64,000 nt of DNA from Limnanthes douglasii subsp. nivea (lineage: Eukaryota; Streptophyta; Magnoliopsida; Brassicales; Limnanthaceae), in NCBI GenBank assembly GCA_036936605.1, contig JAUPFV010000001.1:249424925-249488924 (forward strand), written 5' to 3'. Below, one piece after another: positions 44,201 to 56,121 of the stretch. The notes beneath the pieces were generated by a model that was not told the DNA's origin, made no database searches, and saw only the letters and a list, made by a program, of their open reading frames with translations. Position 1 is the stretch's first letter. Every line of letters starts with the position of its first letter. Both the position numbers and the translations under genes were made by a program.

Positions 44201-44696
44201 AAGGCGACTAAAGCTCAATCCGAATAAAGTTATAGATTTAGATATGTATCAGTTTGTTTTGTTCGAAACAAGCATGGATGAAGCAATGTTAGATAAATAT
44301 TTAGCTTATAAATTCAAATATACATAGAGTTCTAGTAATAAGTTTATGACAACAAAGTTTAATATGAGAATGAATTAACATGTTTGGTACACTATCAATT
44401 ACCTACATGATCAGAATATGGGATGATTTTTTCGAATATTTTGCTACATATTGCGATAATATTTCAATGTAATTTTTGTTATCTAGTTATATAAGAAGGG
44501 TGAAATACGTATGTACCTCTCAATAGGACATCCCCTCTGGATGGACAACTGAAAAAGAGACCGCATGTGCACACAAGACGAATCATCTAGTTGACCATTA
44601 GAAATATACACAAATATTATGATTTATGCTAACTTTTACCTTTAGCAACGATGGATTGTTCTCCAAGTCCAATATTTAACAAAAGAGATAATGTTT
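41221..44696. other. Unassigned AT-rich DNA
   Basis: About 3.5 kb with no recognisable gene or element. The longest frame, minus 41600-41914 (104 residues), shows no known motif. Possibly very old transposon sequence. Confidence 0.45.
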
Positions 44697-44968
44697 ATTT
44701 TGATTTTGCAAAACCCTTTTACCTTTATTATGTGATCATAATTCATTTGATAAACCATTTTTATATTATTTAGTGAAACTAAAAATTATTATATCATATT
44801 TACAATACATAATTTACTGAAAATTTGCGTAACAAGTTATAATGTATACAATATCAGCAAGACTATTTCTTTTTGGTTAGAGACAAAAATATACAACTTC
44901 ATTTTAAAATGGAAATACTTGTTTCTTCACCTTTATGCGAATTATTTTTTAAATTTTTTTTTATCTCC

Positions 44969-47899
44969 ACCATAGTTTTAAAAAGCGACGCGACAACGTA
45001 AAGCGCTGCAAGACGAGGCGCCCAAACGAAAAAAAGACCGCGCCCAAACGAAAAAAAGACCGCGACAAGAGTACTATAGACAAATGGCGACACAAAATGG
45101 TGGCGACAAAAAGCGTCGCCTTTTCTATTAGTGAATCTCGTCTCTTCTATTAATTAAAATCGTGCGAAAATAATGAGACAGCTGGTTATTAAAGAAATAT
45201 TTCCATATAATATTTGTATCTTCACCCTTGTTTGACCTTTCTCTTCGAGATTTTTTTTTATATTCTTTTATATGAATTTCAATCAACATTTCACCAATTT
45301 GTCAGAGTTTTATGTAGAATTTAATGATTAAATAACAAATACTATTCATATTATAGAAAGTAGTAGAAAATATATATTTTTACTTTGAAAAAAAATTATA
45401 CTTACGTAATTTTTTAATAGTCAAACAATTCTATCACTATTTTCTTAAATAAATAATATTTATCAATTTTTAATTATAATTTAATTTCTTTAGAATCTTA
45501 CAAGTTATTTAACTTATAAATATATAAATTATTATTTAGTATCTAATTTTCTTAATATATATAATTTTATAAACTACTGATATATTTTATTTAGATATTA
45601 TGAGCGAATATTTCAATTAGTATCACAATTTCCAAAAATCTTTATATTATTTTCTCTATATATAATCTATTTTTAGTTCCATGATTTTTTTAATTGTAAA
45701 AAAGTTTAATGATATTTCTTCTCTATTACTGAAATTCAAAGGTTAGTTCATCCATACTCTATAGGTTTTTTCCTACTTCGAAATATTATATATTTTTTTT
45801 GCACAAATGATATATGGTTCTAATAATACAACATCGGATAGTTCTAAAATAAGAGATATTGGTTGGGATTATGGTACACGTCCAGATAGAAAAAAAAGAG
45901 ATTGTGTTAGATGGAATTTTCGTGATAAAGTGTAACAATAGTGGCGTAACTCGTCTTAAACAACATTTGATTGGTGGTTTTAAAAACGTTGTTGTTTGCT
46001 CTAAATGTCCTGATCATGTCAAATAAAGATTGACAAAATTGAAATAAAAAAATTAGATAAAATTAAGGTTAAAGAGTTAGTAGATAATTTTAATGTTTTA
46101 GTGGATATGGAAGAAGATGAACCATGAGTTCTTTCACGTAGTACTCCCGGTGTTAAGGGTCCGTTAGATTTATTTTACAGAAGGGAAGCTTTGGGGAAAA
46201 AATAAAAACTTGACAAGATCAAGTGGATCCTGATAAATATAGGAAGGAATTGAAGGATTATGCCGTCAAGATGTTTTCTAGATGGATGTATGATGCTGGA
46301 ATTTCTTTCAATGTTATGAACTATGAGTCTTTACAAAAACTGGTTGAAGCAATTGGACAGTATGGTCTTGGTATGAAGGCTCCTACTATGCATGAAGTGC
46401 AAATAACTTATCTGAAAAATGAAAATGATCATATACAACAACTTCTCGAGGAAAATATATACGAAGCTAGGAAATGGTTGCACATTGACGTGTGATGGGT
46501 GAACTAACAGGAATGGTAGAGTTCTTGTCAATTTCTCAATGAACACTCTTAAAGTAAGTGTTTTCTTGGATAGTTTTGATGTCTTGCCATATTCAAAAAA
46601 CACGATTAAAGATGTTTGAATTGATTAGAAAATATATTGATCATATTGGTGTTGAAAATATTGTTCAAGTAGTGATTGGTATTGCCTTAGAAAATCTCCT
46701 TGCATGTACGTTTGAGATATATACTATATGTTAATTATTTAATATTGTAAATTACTATCAAGGTTTTTTTTATATTTTTAGTTGGTTTTTTTATAGGAAA
46801 ACTACTTGAGGCCAAGTATACACATCCTTATTGGACACCTTGTGCGACACGTTGTCTTGATTTGATGTTCAAAGATATTTTTAAGATTCCAAAATTTAAG
46901 AAGACAATTGAAAGGGAAATTAAGGTGAATGGATACATCTATAACCAAACACGAGTCTTAAGTTTGATGAGAAATTTCACTAACAACAAAGAGATTGCGC
47001 GACATGCTAAGATTCGTTTTGCTACTAGATTCTTCACGTTAAAGAGGTTTCACGAGAAACAAAGGCGTCTAACCAGACTTTTCAATTCAAATGAATGGCT
47101 TGAAAGTAAATTTTCAAAAGAGGAAGTGTGGAAAAAACTTCCAAATCGCTTAGTGAATGGTTTTGAAGAACCATTAATGAGATTCTTAAAATTGGTGGTC
47201 CACTATTGGTAGTGTTGCGTATGATAGATGGGGAGGTGAAACCGGAAATGGGTTACAATTATGAAGCTATATACAAAGAAAAAGAGGCTATTGATGAAAT
47301 AAAGTACAATGAAAACTTCACAATTATTGACAAAAGATGGGACAATCAGTTACATAGGCCTTTGCATGCTGCATGATATTATCTTAATCCTACCTTATAT
47401 TTTAGCAACCCAAGTGTTAAAGATGATTTTGAAGTTACAAGTGGTTTTGTTCAATGTTTATCAAATATGATCTCGGACGTGGATATGCAAGATTAAATTT
47501 GCAGATGAGATTGTTTTGTATAGAAATAATGAAGGCATATTTAAAACCGCCGCAACCATTCGACGCCGAACTGTGATGGCACCAGGCTTTACTCTATAAT
47601 TTTAAATATAAATGTTCAATAATTCTTTTATTCCATATTAATTATATTAGATTATTCTTATGTTAGTTTATTGGTGGATAAGTTATGGCGCATCGACTCC
47701 AAACTTGAGAAAGTTTGTCATACGAGTACTTGGCCTTGTTTGTAGTTCATCCGTATGTGAAAGAAATTATAGTTTCTTTGAGCACGTAAGATTCTTGTTA
47801 TATTATTTATTTTGTAACTTTTAATTTTTATTAATGTTTTCTAGTTAATTAGTTTAATTAATTTTCTCTCGTAGATTCATAGCCCTTAAAAACTATGGT
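44969..47899 (+). mobile_element. hAT transposon, non-functional
   Basis: 2931 bp. Terminal inverted repeat ACCATAGTTTTAAAAAGC at the left matches ACCATAGTTTTTAAGGGC on the minus strand at the right. The subterminal left end is rich in GCGAC/GCGTCGC motifs and has a 22-bp unit duplicated in tandem (about 45019-45062). Copy A of the surrounding repeat lacks the element, showing the empty site. An unambiguous 8-bp target duplication was not found (left TTATCTCC, right CCCCATTT). Confidence 0.82.
45840..47882 (+). pseudogene. hAT transposase (BED, DUF659-like, dimerisation domains)
   Basis: Transposase relic. A BED-like zinc finger lies at about 45890-46025 (KKRDCVRWNFRD then GVTRLKQHLIGGFKN and CSKCPDHVK); its second Cys position is Trp. 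A DUF659-like region lies at 46250-46400 (SRWMYDAGISFNVMN and IGQYGLGMKAPTMHEV). RNase H-like parts follow (KLLEAKYTHPYWTPCATRC, LMFKDIFKIPKF, about 46800-46900), then FATRFFTLKRFHEKQRRL (about 47018-47070). The dimerisation motif WWISYGASTPNLRKFVIRVL then CERNYSFFEH lies at 47672-47786. Two introns are predicted, about 46707-46796 and 47787-47874 (GTAAGA ... CTCTCGTAG). After the second, the frame ends at once (IHS, stop) just before the terminal repeat, so the C-terminus is truncated. Confidence 0.88.
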
Positions 47900-49592
47900 C
47901 CCCATTTTTCCTATATATAAGAGATCCCCTTTTTTCTCTCTCCAGTTTGTTTCTAAATGTCTCTTTAGCAGCTAGACAATCATCTACATGTTTATTTTTA
48001 TCACCAATAAGTTTAATCCATCTACTAGAAAAAGACCATCGCATTCACCAACTTTTAGCCTTCAAGTTTTTTTATTTATTGTTTGCTGTGCTTATGGATC
48101 TCATAAACTGTTGTATATGACACAACTTTTGGCTACAATACAATTGTCATACAAACATTATCAAGCGCATGGATAATGCAAGCCATAATATGTATTCTTC
48201 AACTATATTTAGATTTTATGTTACCATTGTATGCATTCATATTTATTTTGTTTTTTCGTACATAGATATAAAAAAACATGACTCAGTTACATGTATTCAA
48301 ATAATTTTAGAAAAAATATTGATAAATCACTTACAAAACATATTGTAATCATCAAGCTCCAAGAAATCTTAATTTTTATGACATGCGAAACTTGATTCAA
48401 AATGTATTTAGAAACACACGTCATATGTGAATTCTTACTTGTACATCGACTGTAATACATTCCTTGTATATGATATGCAAAACCCACTAATTATAATTTC
48501 CATGTAAGATTGTGCATGATATTTTCGTAATCAAGTATATTAGCTACAAAACCACGCCTTCAATTTAAAAATAATATTTCATGATCTCATGACAAATTAG
48601 TTTAATTTAAAAATATTAATACAATATGAACTAAAAGTTTGACGATTTCTTTATGTACCACCATATCTTTTCTTTTTATACTCTCTCTCGAACATACGAA
48701 ACCATCCCCAAACATCAACAAAATTTGTTTATTATTAAATTTAGATATATTCTCGCTGTTCATGTAGCTCTAATCTGATTAAAGTGGGTAGATGAAAATC
48801 AATTGAGAGGAGCCTAGAGTGGTACTTTGTTCGAGAGGAGGATTCGTTTATGTGCCGACCAAAGTCTCACATCCCACACCGGTTAACATTCAAATGATCA
48901 TATATAAGTAAAGAATATATCTTCATTAGTGTGAGGCCTTTTGGAAATGGACCAAAAATAAAATCGTGCGAACCTTTTGGTGCCAAACCAGAAAATATCA
49001 TACTAGTGTTGAGATTGAGTTCTTCTTACTTATTATGGAGACGAAATATACGGTATCCATATTCCCAACAGCTTGACATATTGAAATTTAAATCAACGAC
49101 ACCGTAAACCTATCGTGCACAAAGCTGGAGGACGTTAACAAAATTAAAAAAAAATAGACAAAAAAATCACATTTTACCAAAAATAATCTAATTTTTATTT
49201 GAGTTTTCGGTCCATCCAATTAATTATATTTTATTTTCTTTACCCTGTATATTTTTAAAAGATAAAATAAATTAAGCGAAACCAAACCATTGTTTCATAC
49301 CACTGTTTAAATATAAAATTTTAAATAGATAAATTAAATAAAATTCGTATTTCGTACAACTAAATTAACTTAAAATAGAAACCGCCAAAACCTTCCATTT
49401 GTATGGAATTAAAGTAATTAAAATAATCTAACAAGTTAAATCTATTATCGAAAGTAAAATTTTATTATGATGACATTTTTGTTTATTTATCTAACCAAAC
49501 ACAAACCTAACTATTGTCTAATACCATGATTAAAAAATACGAATGTACAATTTTATAAAATAGGTTAACTAATGAGTATATAAAATAACTAA

Positions 49593-49593
49593 T

Positions 49594-49651
<58 letters not shown>
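49593..49651. repeat. (TA)n microsatellite
   Basis: About 28 TA units within copy B; copy A has no array at the matching place. Confidence 0.95.
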
Positions 49652-49654
<3 letters not shown>

Positions 49655-49859
49655 GTTAATTTCATATCAAATATTTTATCAATTCTATATTTTAAACTCT
49701 ATTTGCTGTAAATGATTTGATTAAATATAATTTTTTTAAAAAAAAAATCAAAAACACTAGGTATTTAGAAATTCCATTTTTTTATTTAAAGAATTAGAAG
49801 TTATTTTGGTGAGTAATTTATTAGTTTGTTTTAGTTTCCAATTTCTTGGAAACAACATG

Positions 49860-50479
49860 GACTTAACTTTAATTACAAAGAAAATTCTAAACGACTGTTT
49901 CAAATTAAAAAAAAGCTAGTCATCACTAAAGAATGGAAGAAACAGAGCTTGAGGCTCTCAACTATTCACCACTCCTTAATCATAAGACTCATTAAGGAAA
50001 GATGAGAATAGATCAGAGATAACTTGAAGATCATCAGAGATGCTGAGCAAAACTTCTTCGAACTTAACCTGATAAGAAAGTTTTTAAAGCAGAGTTTTGA
50101 AACTGATGAAGAGCAAAGAAACTAATCCTAAACTTGGATTGATATAATCTAATCCCAAACTTTCAAGTAGAATAATGGAAAAAAGATCAGCAGAGCATTA
50201 AACTGAGATATTTTCACTTTATGCTTGCACCTTAGCGTCGATTTTGCGAGCCAATCTGCGGCTCTGTTCTGATTTCGATAAATAAATTTGATTATCATTA
50301 AAGGATGAATCAATCTTCTGCAAATCAAAATCAGTGCTTTCAGATACCATGGATTTTTTCCTTTAGCCAGGTAGTATATTAATGTATGACTGTCTGATTC
50401 AATATCAACCTTAAACCAATTGTTTTCTATACACAGCGACATGTCTTAAAGAAGAGCACGAGTCTCCGCCATTATCCTA
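49860..50479 (-). mobile_element. 5'-truncated LINE fragment (RNase H end)
   Basis: The minus strand from 50479 reads MAETRALL, a stop, then CIENNWFKVDIESDSHTLIY and FIYRNQNRAADWLAKSTL, homologous to the RNase H of the LINE at 10140-10783 but clearly a different family member. The sequence stops abruptly near 50479, as expected for 5' truncation during LINE insertion. The 3' part to about 49860 is taken as its 3' UTR; no clear poly(A) or target duplication was found. Confidence 0.75.
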
Positions 50480-50725
50480 TATATTTATACATAATATATT
50501 ATTATAATAAGATGGCTCCAAGAAACAGAGACCTTCGTTTCTCCGACGACCTAATCTCCTCCGATAGCTCATCTTGCCGACTTGAGCATATTTCCTCCTT
50601 CCTTTATAGGTTATCTCTATCACGGAGATAAGAAATAATATCTTATTTGAAGAAGATGATTTCTCCTATCGGCTACAAGATCAAAAACAGAGTATGGTAG
50701 ATCAAAAATATCGGCTACATTTCCG

Positions 50726-51013
50726 ATGCCACGCATGGCTGGAGAATCCGTTGCTGCTTACAATAACCAAACCTGGTACAATTTTTTCATCACACTAAAT
50801 ACCATTGGTTTCGGTTCATCTATTAGTATTATTTTATTGCTTATAAGTGGATTGCCGCTCAAAAAACGGTTTTTTGTCTCGATTTTGTCTTATAGTAGAG
50901 ATTTTTTAATGAATGACAATTTTGTAATTATTGAAAATTCTCAAAAAGTACTACTTCACAAAGAAGTTTTGGCTTATTTTTTAGCAATTCCCTTTAATCA
51001 ATTGTTAGTATGA
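50726..51013 (+). pseudogene. Fragment of an ankyrin-repeat/PGG-domain membrane protein
   Basis: AGESVAAYNNQTWYNFF, NTIGFGSSISIILLLISGLP and LKKRFFVSIL match the PGG domain at the C-terminus of plant ankyrin-repeat membrane proteins (ACD6-like): an A-G-x-S-V/I segment, then F-x-x-x-N-T-x-x-F-x-x-S, and a hydrophobic membrane helix followed by basic residues. The ankyrin repeats are absent, and the helix is followed by unrelated residues and a stop at 51013. The start Met (50726) is not the native one: the preceding sequence resembles the inside of an exon. It looks like a captured or stranded single exon rather than a gene. Confidence 0.72.
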
Positions 51014-51289
51014 TATATATACATACATACACACGTTGGAAAATTTGATTTCCACAGACACTTAAATACCCATTAAATTTTTTAGCCATCTTAAAATTAA
51101 AAATTAAATACTTACAAGATGAAACTATAAACTCCATATTTTTTTTAGTTTTGAAAAAATGGATTTGAATTTTTTTTAAAAACTTGCAACCATGATTATT
51201 TTTATGAAATATTTTGAAGAAATCAACAAATTAGATCTTTTATTTTAATTTTTTGAAAGTTTATTTTTCTTTGCAAGAACACGATCATA

Positions 51290-51665
51290 GTAAGAAATGG
51301 GAATTCACTCAAAAATAAGTATAATATGGACTTGATATAGGAAGAAGAAAAGTTAGGAAGATAGAAAAGATAAGAGTCTTTGAAAAACTATAATGCTGAA
51401 GTAACGAAAATGAACTTTAACTCAGTTTCTCAAAAGCCAAGAAAGTGTGTTCTGTAAGTAAAAAATAATGCTTAACATACTGTTTTATTTCGAGTATCTT
51501 ACACATTCATTTTGTATGTATTAGGATTTTAACCATTCAGACCTAAATTACTAGGATTTACTACAAAATTGAAATAAGCATAGAATGGATATTTTGTAAC
51601 ATTTAGGATAAGATTTAGCTAGACAACTCTAATTTCTATGTAACAACATGCTCAACTTATATAAC
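51290..51665 (+). repeat. 5' LTR of copia element (approximate)
   Basis: Matches 56122-56505 in order over its length with many substitutions. Exact ends uncertain. Confidence 0.65.
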
Positions 51666-51689
51666 TTATATTAGAACCTCTAACCTTCA

Positions 51690-52573
51690 ATGGATAACAT
51701 TAATTCACTAGCCTCGAGCTCAGACTCACTAGGATTCAGATACCCACGTATTGAGTCTCTTTTGACTAACAAAAATGTACAGTTATACCAGATTAGCACG
51801 CTTAATAATATCAAGTTAGAAAGAAATACTTTCCTACTATGGAAAACTATAATTTTAATAGTAATTAGGGGAAACAATATTGAAGGGTTTATCAATAACG
51901 ATAAGCCTCACACTCTAAAGTTAACAAATGTATTAGAAGGAATTATTATTGAGAATCCAAATTATAAAAAATGAGTTCCTAACGAAGAATTTCTCTTAGT
52001 TTGGCTTTATAACACCAAGATCCCTAAAGTAACAACTCAACTAATAGAGGAAAAAACTTCAAAGGGCCTTTTGGATGCTGCTACGAGGTTGTTTGGATCA
52101 TGAAAAATGTCTAAAACAACTTCAAGTGTGAATTTCAAGGAACCAAAAAACTATAATGAAGGAATAAATAAACAAGATGAAATGTATTATTGATAATCTA
52201 ACCTTAGCAGGGTGTTCAATTTCTATAGATGACCTAGTGACACAAGTGTTAGTTGAATGAAATATAGAATATACCACCATTATTGTGAGTCAAGACGGTA
52301 AATAACTAAATAATTGGGTAGATCTCCAAGCCACTCTCTTAACATTTGAGAGTATGTTGTATCAATTTAACAAGCTACAGAGCTGAACAGTTAACCTCAG
52401 GTTAGCTTTAACACACTACACTGCTAATATTAAACACTACACTGCTAATACTAAAGTCTACTGCTACTTTAGAAATGACCCTACCTATATAGGTTTTGTA
52501 CCCAATAAATAAGTTAATAGTCAATCAGATCAAATGGCATTCCTAGCTACTCAAGAAAAATGAGGAGACAGTG
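51690..52573 (+). pseudogene. copia gag
   Basis: The frame 51690-51974 begins MDNINSLASS, 24 bp after the primer-site-like sequence, and includes LERNTFLLWKTIILIVIRG and EGFINNDK, matching copia gag N-termini (N-F-x-x-W-x-x-x-x-x-x-L-x-G-x-x-L-x-G-x-I). It continues as FLLVWLYNTKIP (about 51992) and then decays with many stops up to the protease. Confidence 0.8.
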
Positions 52574-52581
52574 CATGGTAT

Positions 52582-52590
52582 GTTGATATT
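52582..52590. repeat. MITE target duplication, left
   Basis: GTTGATATT; right copy GTTGATAGT at 52940-52948, one mismatch. Confidence 0.85.
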
Positions 52591-52939
52591 GGGTAAAAAA
52601 CACTGTTAGTCCTCCATGTTTACCACTTGTATCAACATAGTCCCTTTCGTTCACTTCTGCATAAAACTCATCCCCTTCGTTTTAAAAAATTGCAAATATA
52701 GCCCCCCCTACACATATAAACCATTTAAAAACTGACACGTGGCTTCTAAATTCTAAGTTTTGTATCACTTTTGGTCCCCAAATCCCAAGTTTTGTATTAC
52801 TTTTGGTCCCCCAGAATATGCAGAGGGACTAATCGTGCAAATTTTTAGAATGAATAGGATGCGTTTTATGCAGAAGTGAACGAAAGGGACTATGTTGATA
52901 CAAGTGGTAAACATGGGGGACTAACAGTGCTTTTTAGCC
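52591..52939. mobile_element. Mutator-like MITE (copy 2), inserted in copia protease
   Basis: 349 bp. Long inverted arms of about 75 bp (GTTAGTCCCCCATGTTTACC and onward through CTTCTGCATAAAAC), ends GGGTAAAAAAC and CGGCTAAAAAGC, and a 9-bp target duplication. The core shares AACCATTTAAAAACTGACAC and the duplicated AAATCCCAAGTTTTGT block with the MITE at 21644-21989, so both belong to one family. Confidence 0.9.
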
Positions 52940-53039
52940 GTTGATAGTGATGCTAACCACTACGTCACATAAAATCTCAATCTCATTGGCCTGATTACAC
53001 TCGTAAAACAACTATCACAGTAGGCAGTGGCGAGAAACT

Positions 53040-54590
53040 ATATATGCCACATTTAGGAAAATCTAAGATCACCACACTTATAGATAAACCAATCATTTTG
53101 AAAAATATTTTACATGTGCCCAAAATAAATAAATAAACTTATTATTTGTCTATTAATTTACTGTACATAATCCTTTTTACATATAATTTCATAACTATAC
53201 ATGCTTTTTGAAGGCCAAAACCATGTGGATGGTGCTTCTTAGATGGAGAACTAAAATAAACTCTACAAGATGGAAAAATCACCTAACTCTAGGTTTTCCA
53301 ATTCTAGAAGAGTATTTTCTCTTGTTTTAAAATAATGTAACATGCCTAATGTTTTGAGTAATGAAATTATTTTCTATGATGTTTGCAAATTGGGAAATCA
53401 CATGCTTTAACATACTCCGGTTCTGATTCTAATAATCCCCTCTAACATGTGGTTTCATTTACCAATACAATCACAATTAGATTTCAGATATTACATACAC
53501 TTCCTATATAACCATACCATATATATACCTGAATTTATCCATTAAAACAAAAAAACTGAAGTCGTATCTGCTTTCACACACTTCAAAAACATTTATTGAA
53601 AGTGCGATTTGACAGAAAAAATTAAGCTCCGATAATCTGACTACGGGTGAATTCATATATTTTGTCCCTATAGCTAAGGAATCACGGATTATTCTTACTT
53701 TATCACGTCCTTACACTTCTATCCAAAGTGTCAGGGCATAAATAAATCATATACATGGTGATAAGTATTTATAATAACACTTATTAAATAAATGGACTCC
53801 CAATAGCTATCTTAACTAATTTTACTTTTTATAAAAAGATCTACAGCATAAAACTTTCTTTTCGTAAAGACCTTTGGTTGTGCTTTTTTTATATGTGTCT
53901 AATGCCTTATTAACCCCATAATTTATCAATACCATTCAACTAAATATGTGTTTTCTGGATATAGTGATACCCACAAAAGTAACAAGTGTCTTAGTTCCAG
54001 TGGAAAAAATTACATTTCCATAAATTTTATTTTCAATTAGTTTGAGTTCCCTTGCTTAACAGGTTTCATACATACTAAATCTCCTGATAGCCACTTTGTA
54101 TATTCTTGGTTACATAGTCTTCCTGCATGACTAGTATTAGGTGATGTTTTCACTCTGGTAATACCAGTTTCAATTTCTTCTCAACATCTATCTCCTAACT
54201 TTATTTTGAAAACTCATACAATCATTATACCATCAAATCAACCAATACAGATCATTAACTATACTAGACACTCTAACGTAAACACATAGACCCACTAATT
54301 ACACCATAGTTATGTCCTTACAGAACAGTCTATCTAAGCACAGACCACCCATAATACCCCATACATTGTTTCTACTACACACTCTACCCAAACATATAAA
54401 CCTTAGTACACAATTTACCTAAATACAAACACCCACCCTTATCATAAACTTTTTTTTATTCCTTATCTTAACACTAACATTGAGACGTATACTCTACCCA
54501 ATTTATATTATATGATAACAAGAGCTAACAATTAGATTTCCAAGCCTAAAACCATATACATAGGGTTCACCTTCCATTATCTAAAGAACC
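53040..54590 (+). pseudogene. copia GAG-pre-integrase and integrase, decayed
   Basis: Readable fragments include CKLGKSHAL (about 53385), a typical end of the GAG-pre-integrase domain, TEVVSAFTHFKNIY (about 53560-53601), equivalent to the copia K-S-E-V-x-x-x-F-x-x-F block, and LRSPHL (about 53066). Stops and frame changes are dense. The catalytic aspartates and glutamate cannot be placed with confidence. Downstream to 54590 the AT-rich sequence gives only scattered resemblance. Confidence 0.65.
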
Positions 54591-54599
54591 TACCAAATA

Positions 54600-55490
54600 C
54601 TCTCAGGCTTTTCATGATCCTAAATATTTTCAAGTAATGACAGTTGAGCATACATCCTTAATTTCGGATAAAAAATGGACCCTAGTTCCTTGGACTTCTT
54701 TAATGAATATATTTGTTTGGTATAAATAGGTTATATAGTTAAGTAAAATCCGGATGTTATGTGTATTGCTACAAGGAAATGTTACTTGCTAAAAGGTTTT
54801 ACCAGACTCCGTGACTAGATTTTTCAGAAACCTTTAGTCTAGTGATAAAGGATTTTACAATCAGACCGGTTCTAACTCTTGGAGTATCTAAAAGTTGGGA
54901 TGTTAGACAATTAGATATTAATAATTCTTTTATAAATAGGATTATTACTAACAAAGTCTAGATTGCTCAATCTGGAGGTTTTAAGGATCGTATGAAAGAT
55001 TCTTATATGTCCTAACTACACAAAGCACTATATGGTTTGAAACAAACCCTTAAAGCTTGGTATTATAAATTAAGAACACCTTTATTCAATGAGGTTTCAA
55101 AAAATCTAGATTATACTACTATATCTCTCCTGTGTTTATAAGACAGTCATACTAATCATGATTGTTTATATTTATCATATTACATTAGAGGTAATAATCC
55201 ATCTTATATATAGAAATTAATTCATAGACTACATTCCATTTTTATCCTTAAAAGACATAGGCTCATTGTATCAATTCCACGGAATTAAGGTCTACAAGGA
55301 CTCTATTGGGATTTACCTCACGCATAAAAAGTATATAAACGACTTACTTAAGAAAGAAGGTATTTCTAGCGCAAAAAATGTGCTACTCTAATGCGTGTTG
55401 GTGCAACTCTTCCTATACGTGATGGTGACCTCTTCATGTAGCCTACAAGATACTGAAGTGTGTTAGGCGTGTTACAATATCTATTTCATA
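54600..55490 (+). pseudogene. copia reverse transcriptase, decayed
   Basis: DPKYFQVMTVEHTSLISDKK then WTLVP (about 54619-54690) is the conserved copia RT N-terminus. LHKALYGLK (about 55018-55045) and AWYYKLRT are the QAPRAW-region motif. IKVYKDSIGIYL and KKYINDLLKKEGI (about 55280-55370) follow the active site. The catalytic Tyr-Val-Asp-Asp cannot be read around 55165-55190, where the sequence is shifted and altered. Not functional. Confidence 0.8.
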
Positions 55491-56110
55491 CACTAAATAA
55501 TATTGCATTTGATGTCAACACGATTAGTCTATTTCAACAATATCCTACTATACCACATTAGAAATGTGTAAATAAAATTTTGAGATACTTGTATGGAATT
55601 TTTTCCTTCGTTCTTCATAATAAGCCTAATTCTCACCTCCATCTCACACACTTCACTAATCCTCACTGGACTTCTTCTTTTGATGATTATCGTTTTATTG
55701 GTAATTACTGTGTATTCTTTTATGAAACCTTAGTGTATTTTTCTTTTAACAAGCATAATATAGTTGCTGGATTGAGTATTGAATCAGATTACTGAGTTCT
55801 TGTAATTCTGTTTGCAAAACTCATATCGTTTCGATTTATTTTGACTGAGCTCTTTTTTTGCTACTCCGATATCCTATTATATGATGCAATATTCTAGGAG
55901 CAACCTATCTTGCCTCTAATCTAGTATTACATGATCCCACAAAGCATATAGAGTGGTATCTATATTTTATACCAAGTTTTCCAAAGAACGATTGACATTA
56001 GGTATGTTCCTTCCCATGACCAAATCACCGATTTACTCACCAAACCTCTTTCTCACTCTCTTTTCCTTTTTTTCGAGACAACTCAAATTCAGAATTTTGT
56101 ATCTTCATTT
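55491..56110 (+). pseudogene. copia RNase H, decayed
   Basis: IAFDVNTISLFQQYPTIPH (about 55503-55560), ILRYLYGIFSFVLH (about 55579-55620), then PHWTSSFDDYRFIGNYCVFF (about 55650-55725) and NIVAGLSIESDY (about 55757-55793) follow the order of the copia RNase H domain (A-D-W-A ... D-D-R-R-S-T-S-G-Y-C-x-F ... S-S-x-E-S-E-Y). The first aspartate region reads Pro-His-Trp. After a stop at 55793 the C-terminal motif TDLLTKPLSHSLF is still recognisable near 56020. Confidence 0.82.
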
Positions 56111-56121
56111 GAGAAGGGAAG

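Larger units (their letters stand above)
44697..49850. repeat. Diverged long repeat, copy B (split by hAT)
   Basis: Homologous to copy A at 36657-40100 on both sides of the hAT element (44697-44968 and 47900-48765, then about 49300-49850). The piece at 48766-49190 is unique to B and includes an LTR-like AAGTCTCACATCCCACACC. Confidence 0.8.
52574..52975 (+). pseudogene. copia protease motif, split by a MITE
   Basis: WYVDI ends at the left target duplication and VDSDANHYVT begins with the right one. Together they correspond to the conserved copia protease start (W-Y-x-D-S-G-A). The MITE lies inside the motif, and the Gly of the catalytic triad is Asp here. Confidence 0.8.

Noticed and set aside
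44961..47907. 8-bp target duplication for the hAT element
   Set aside because: TTATCTCC and CCCCATTT do not match. Shifting the ends by one or two bases gives only partial agreement, so no duplication is claimed.
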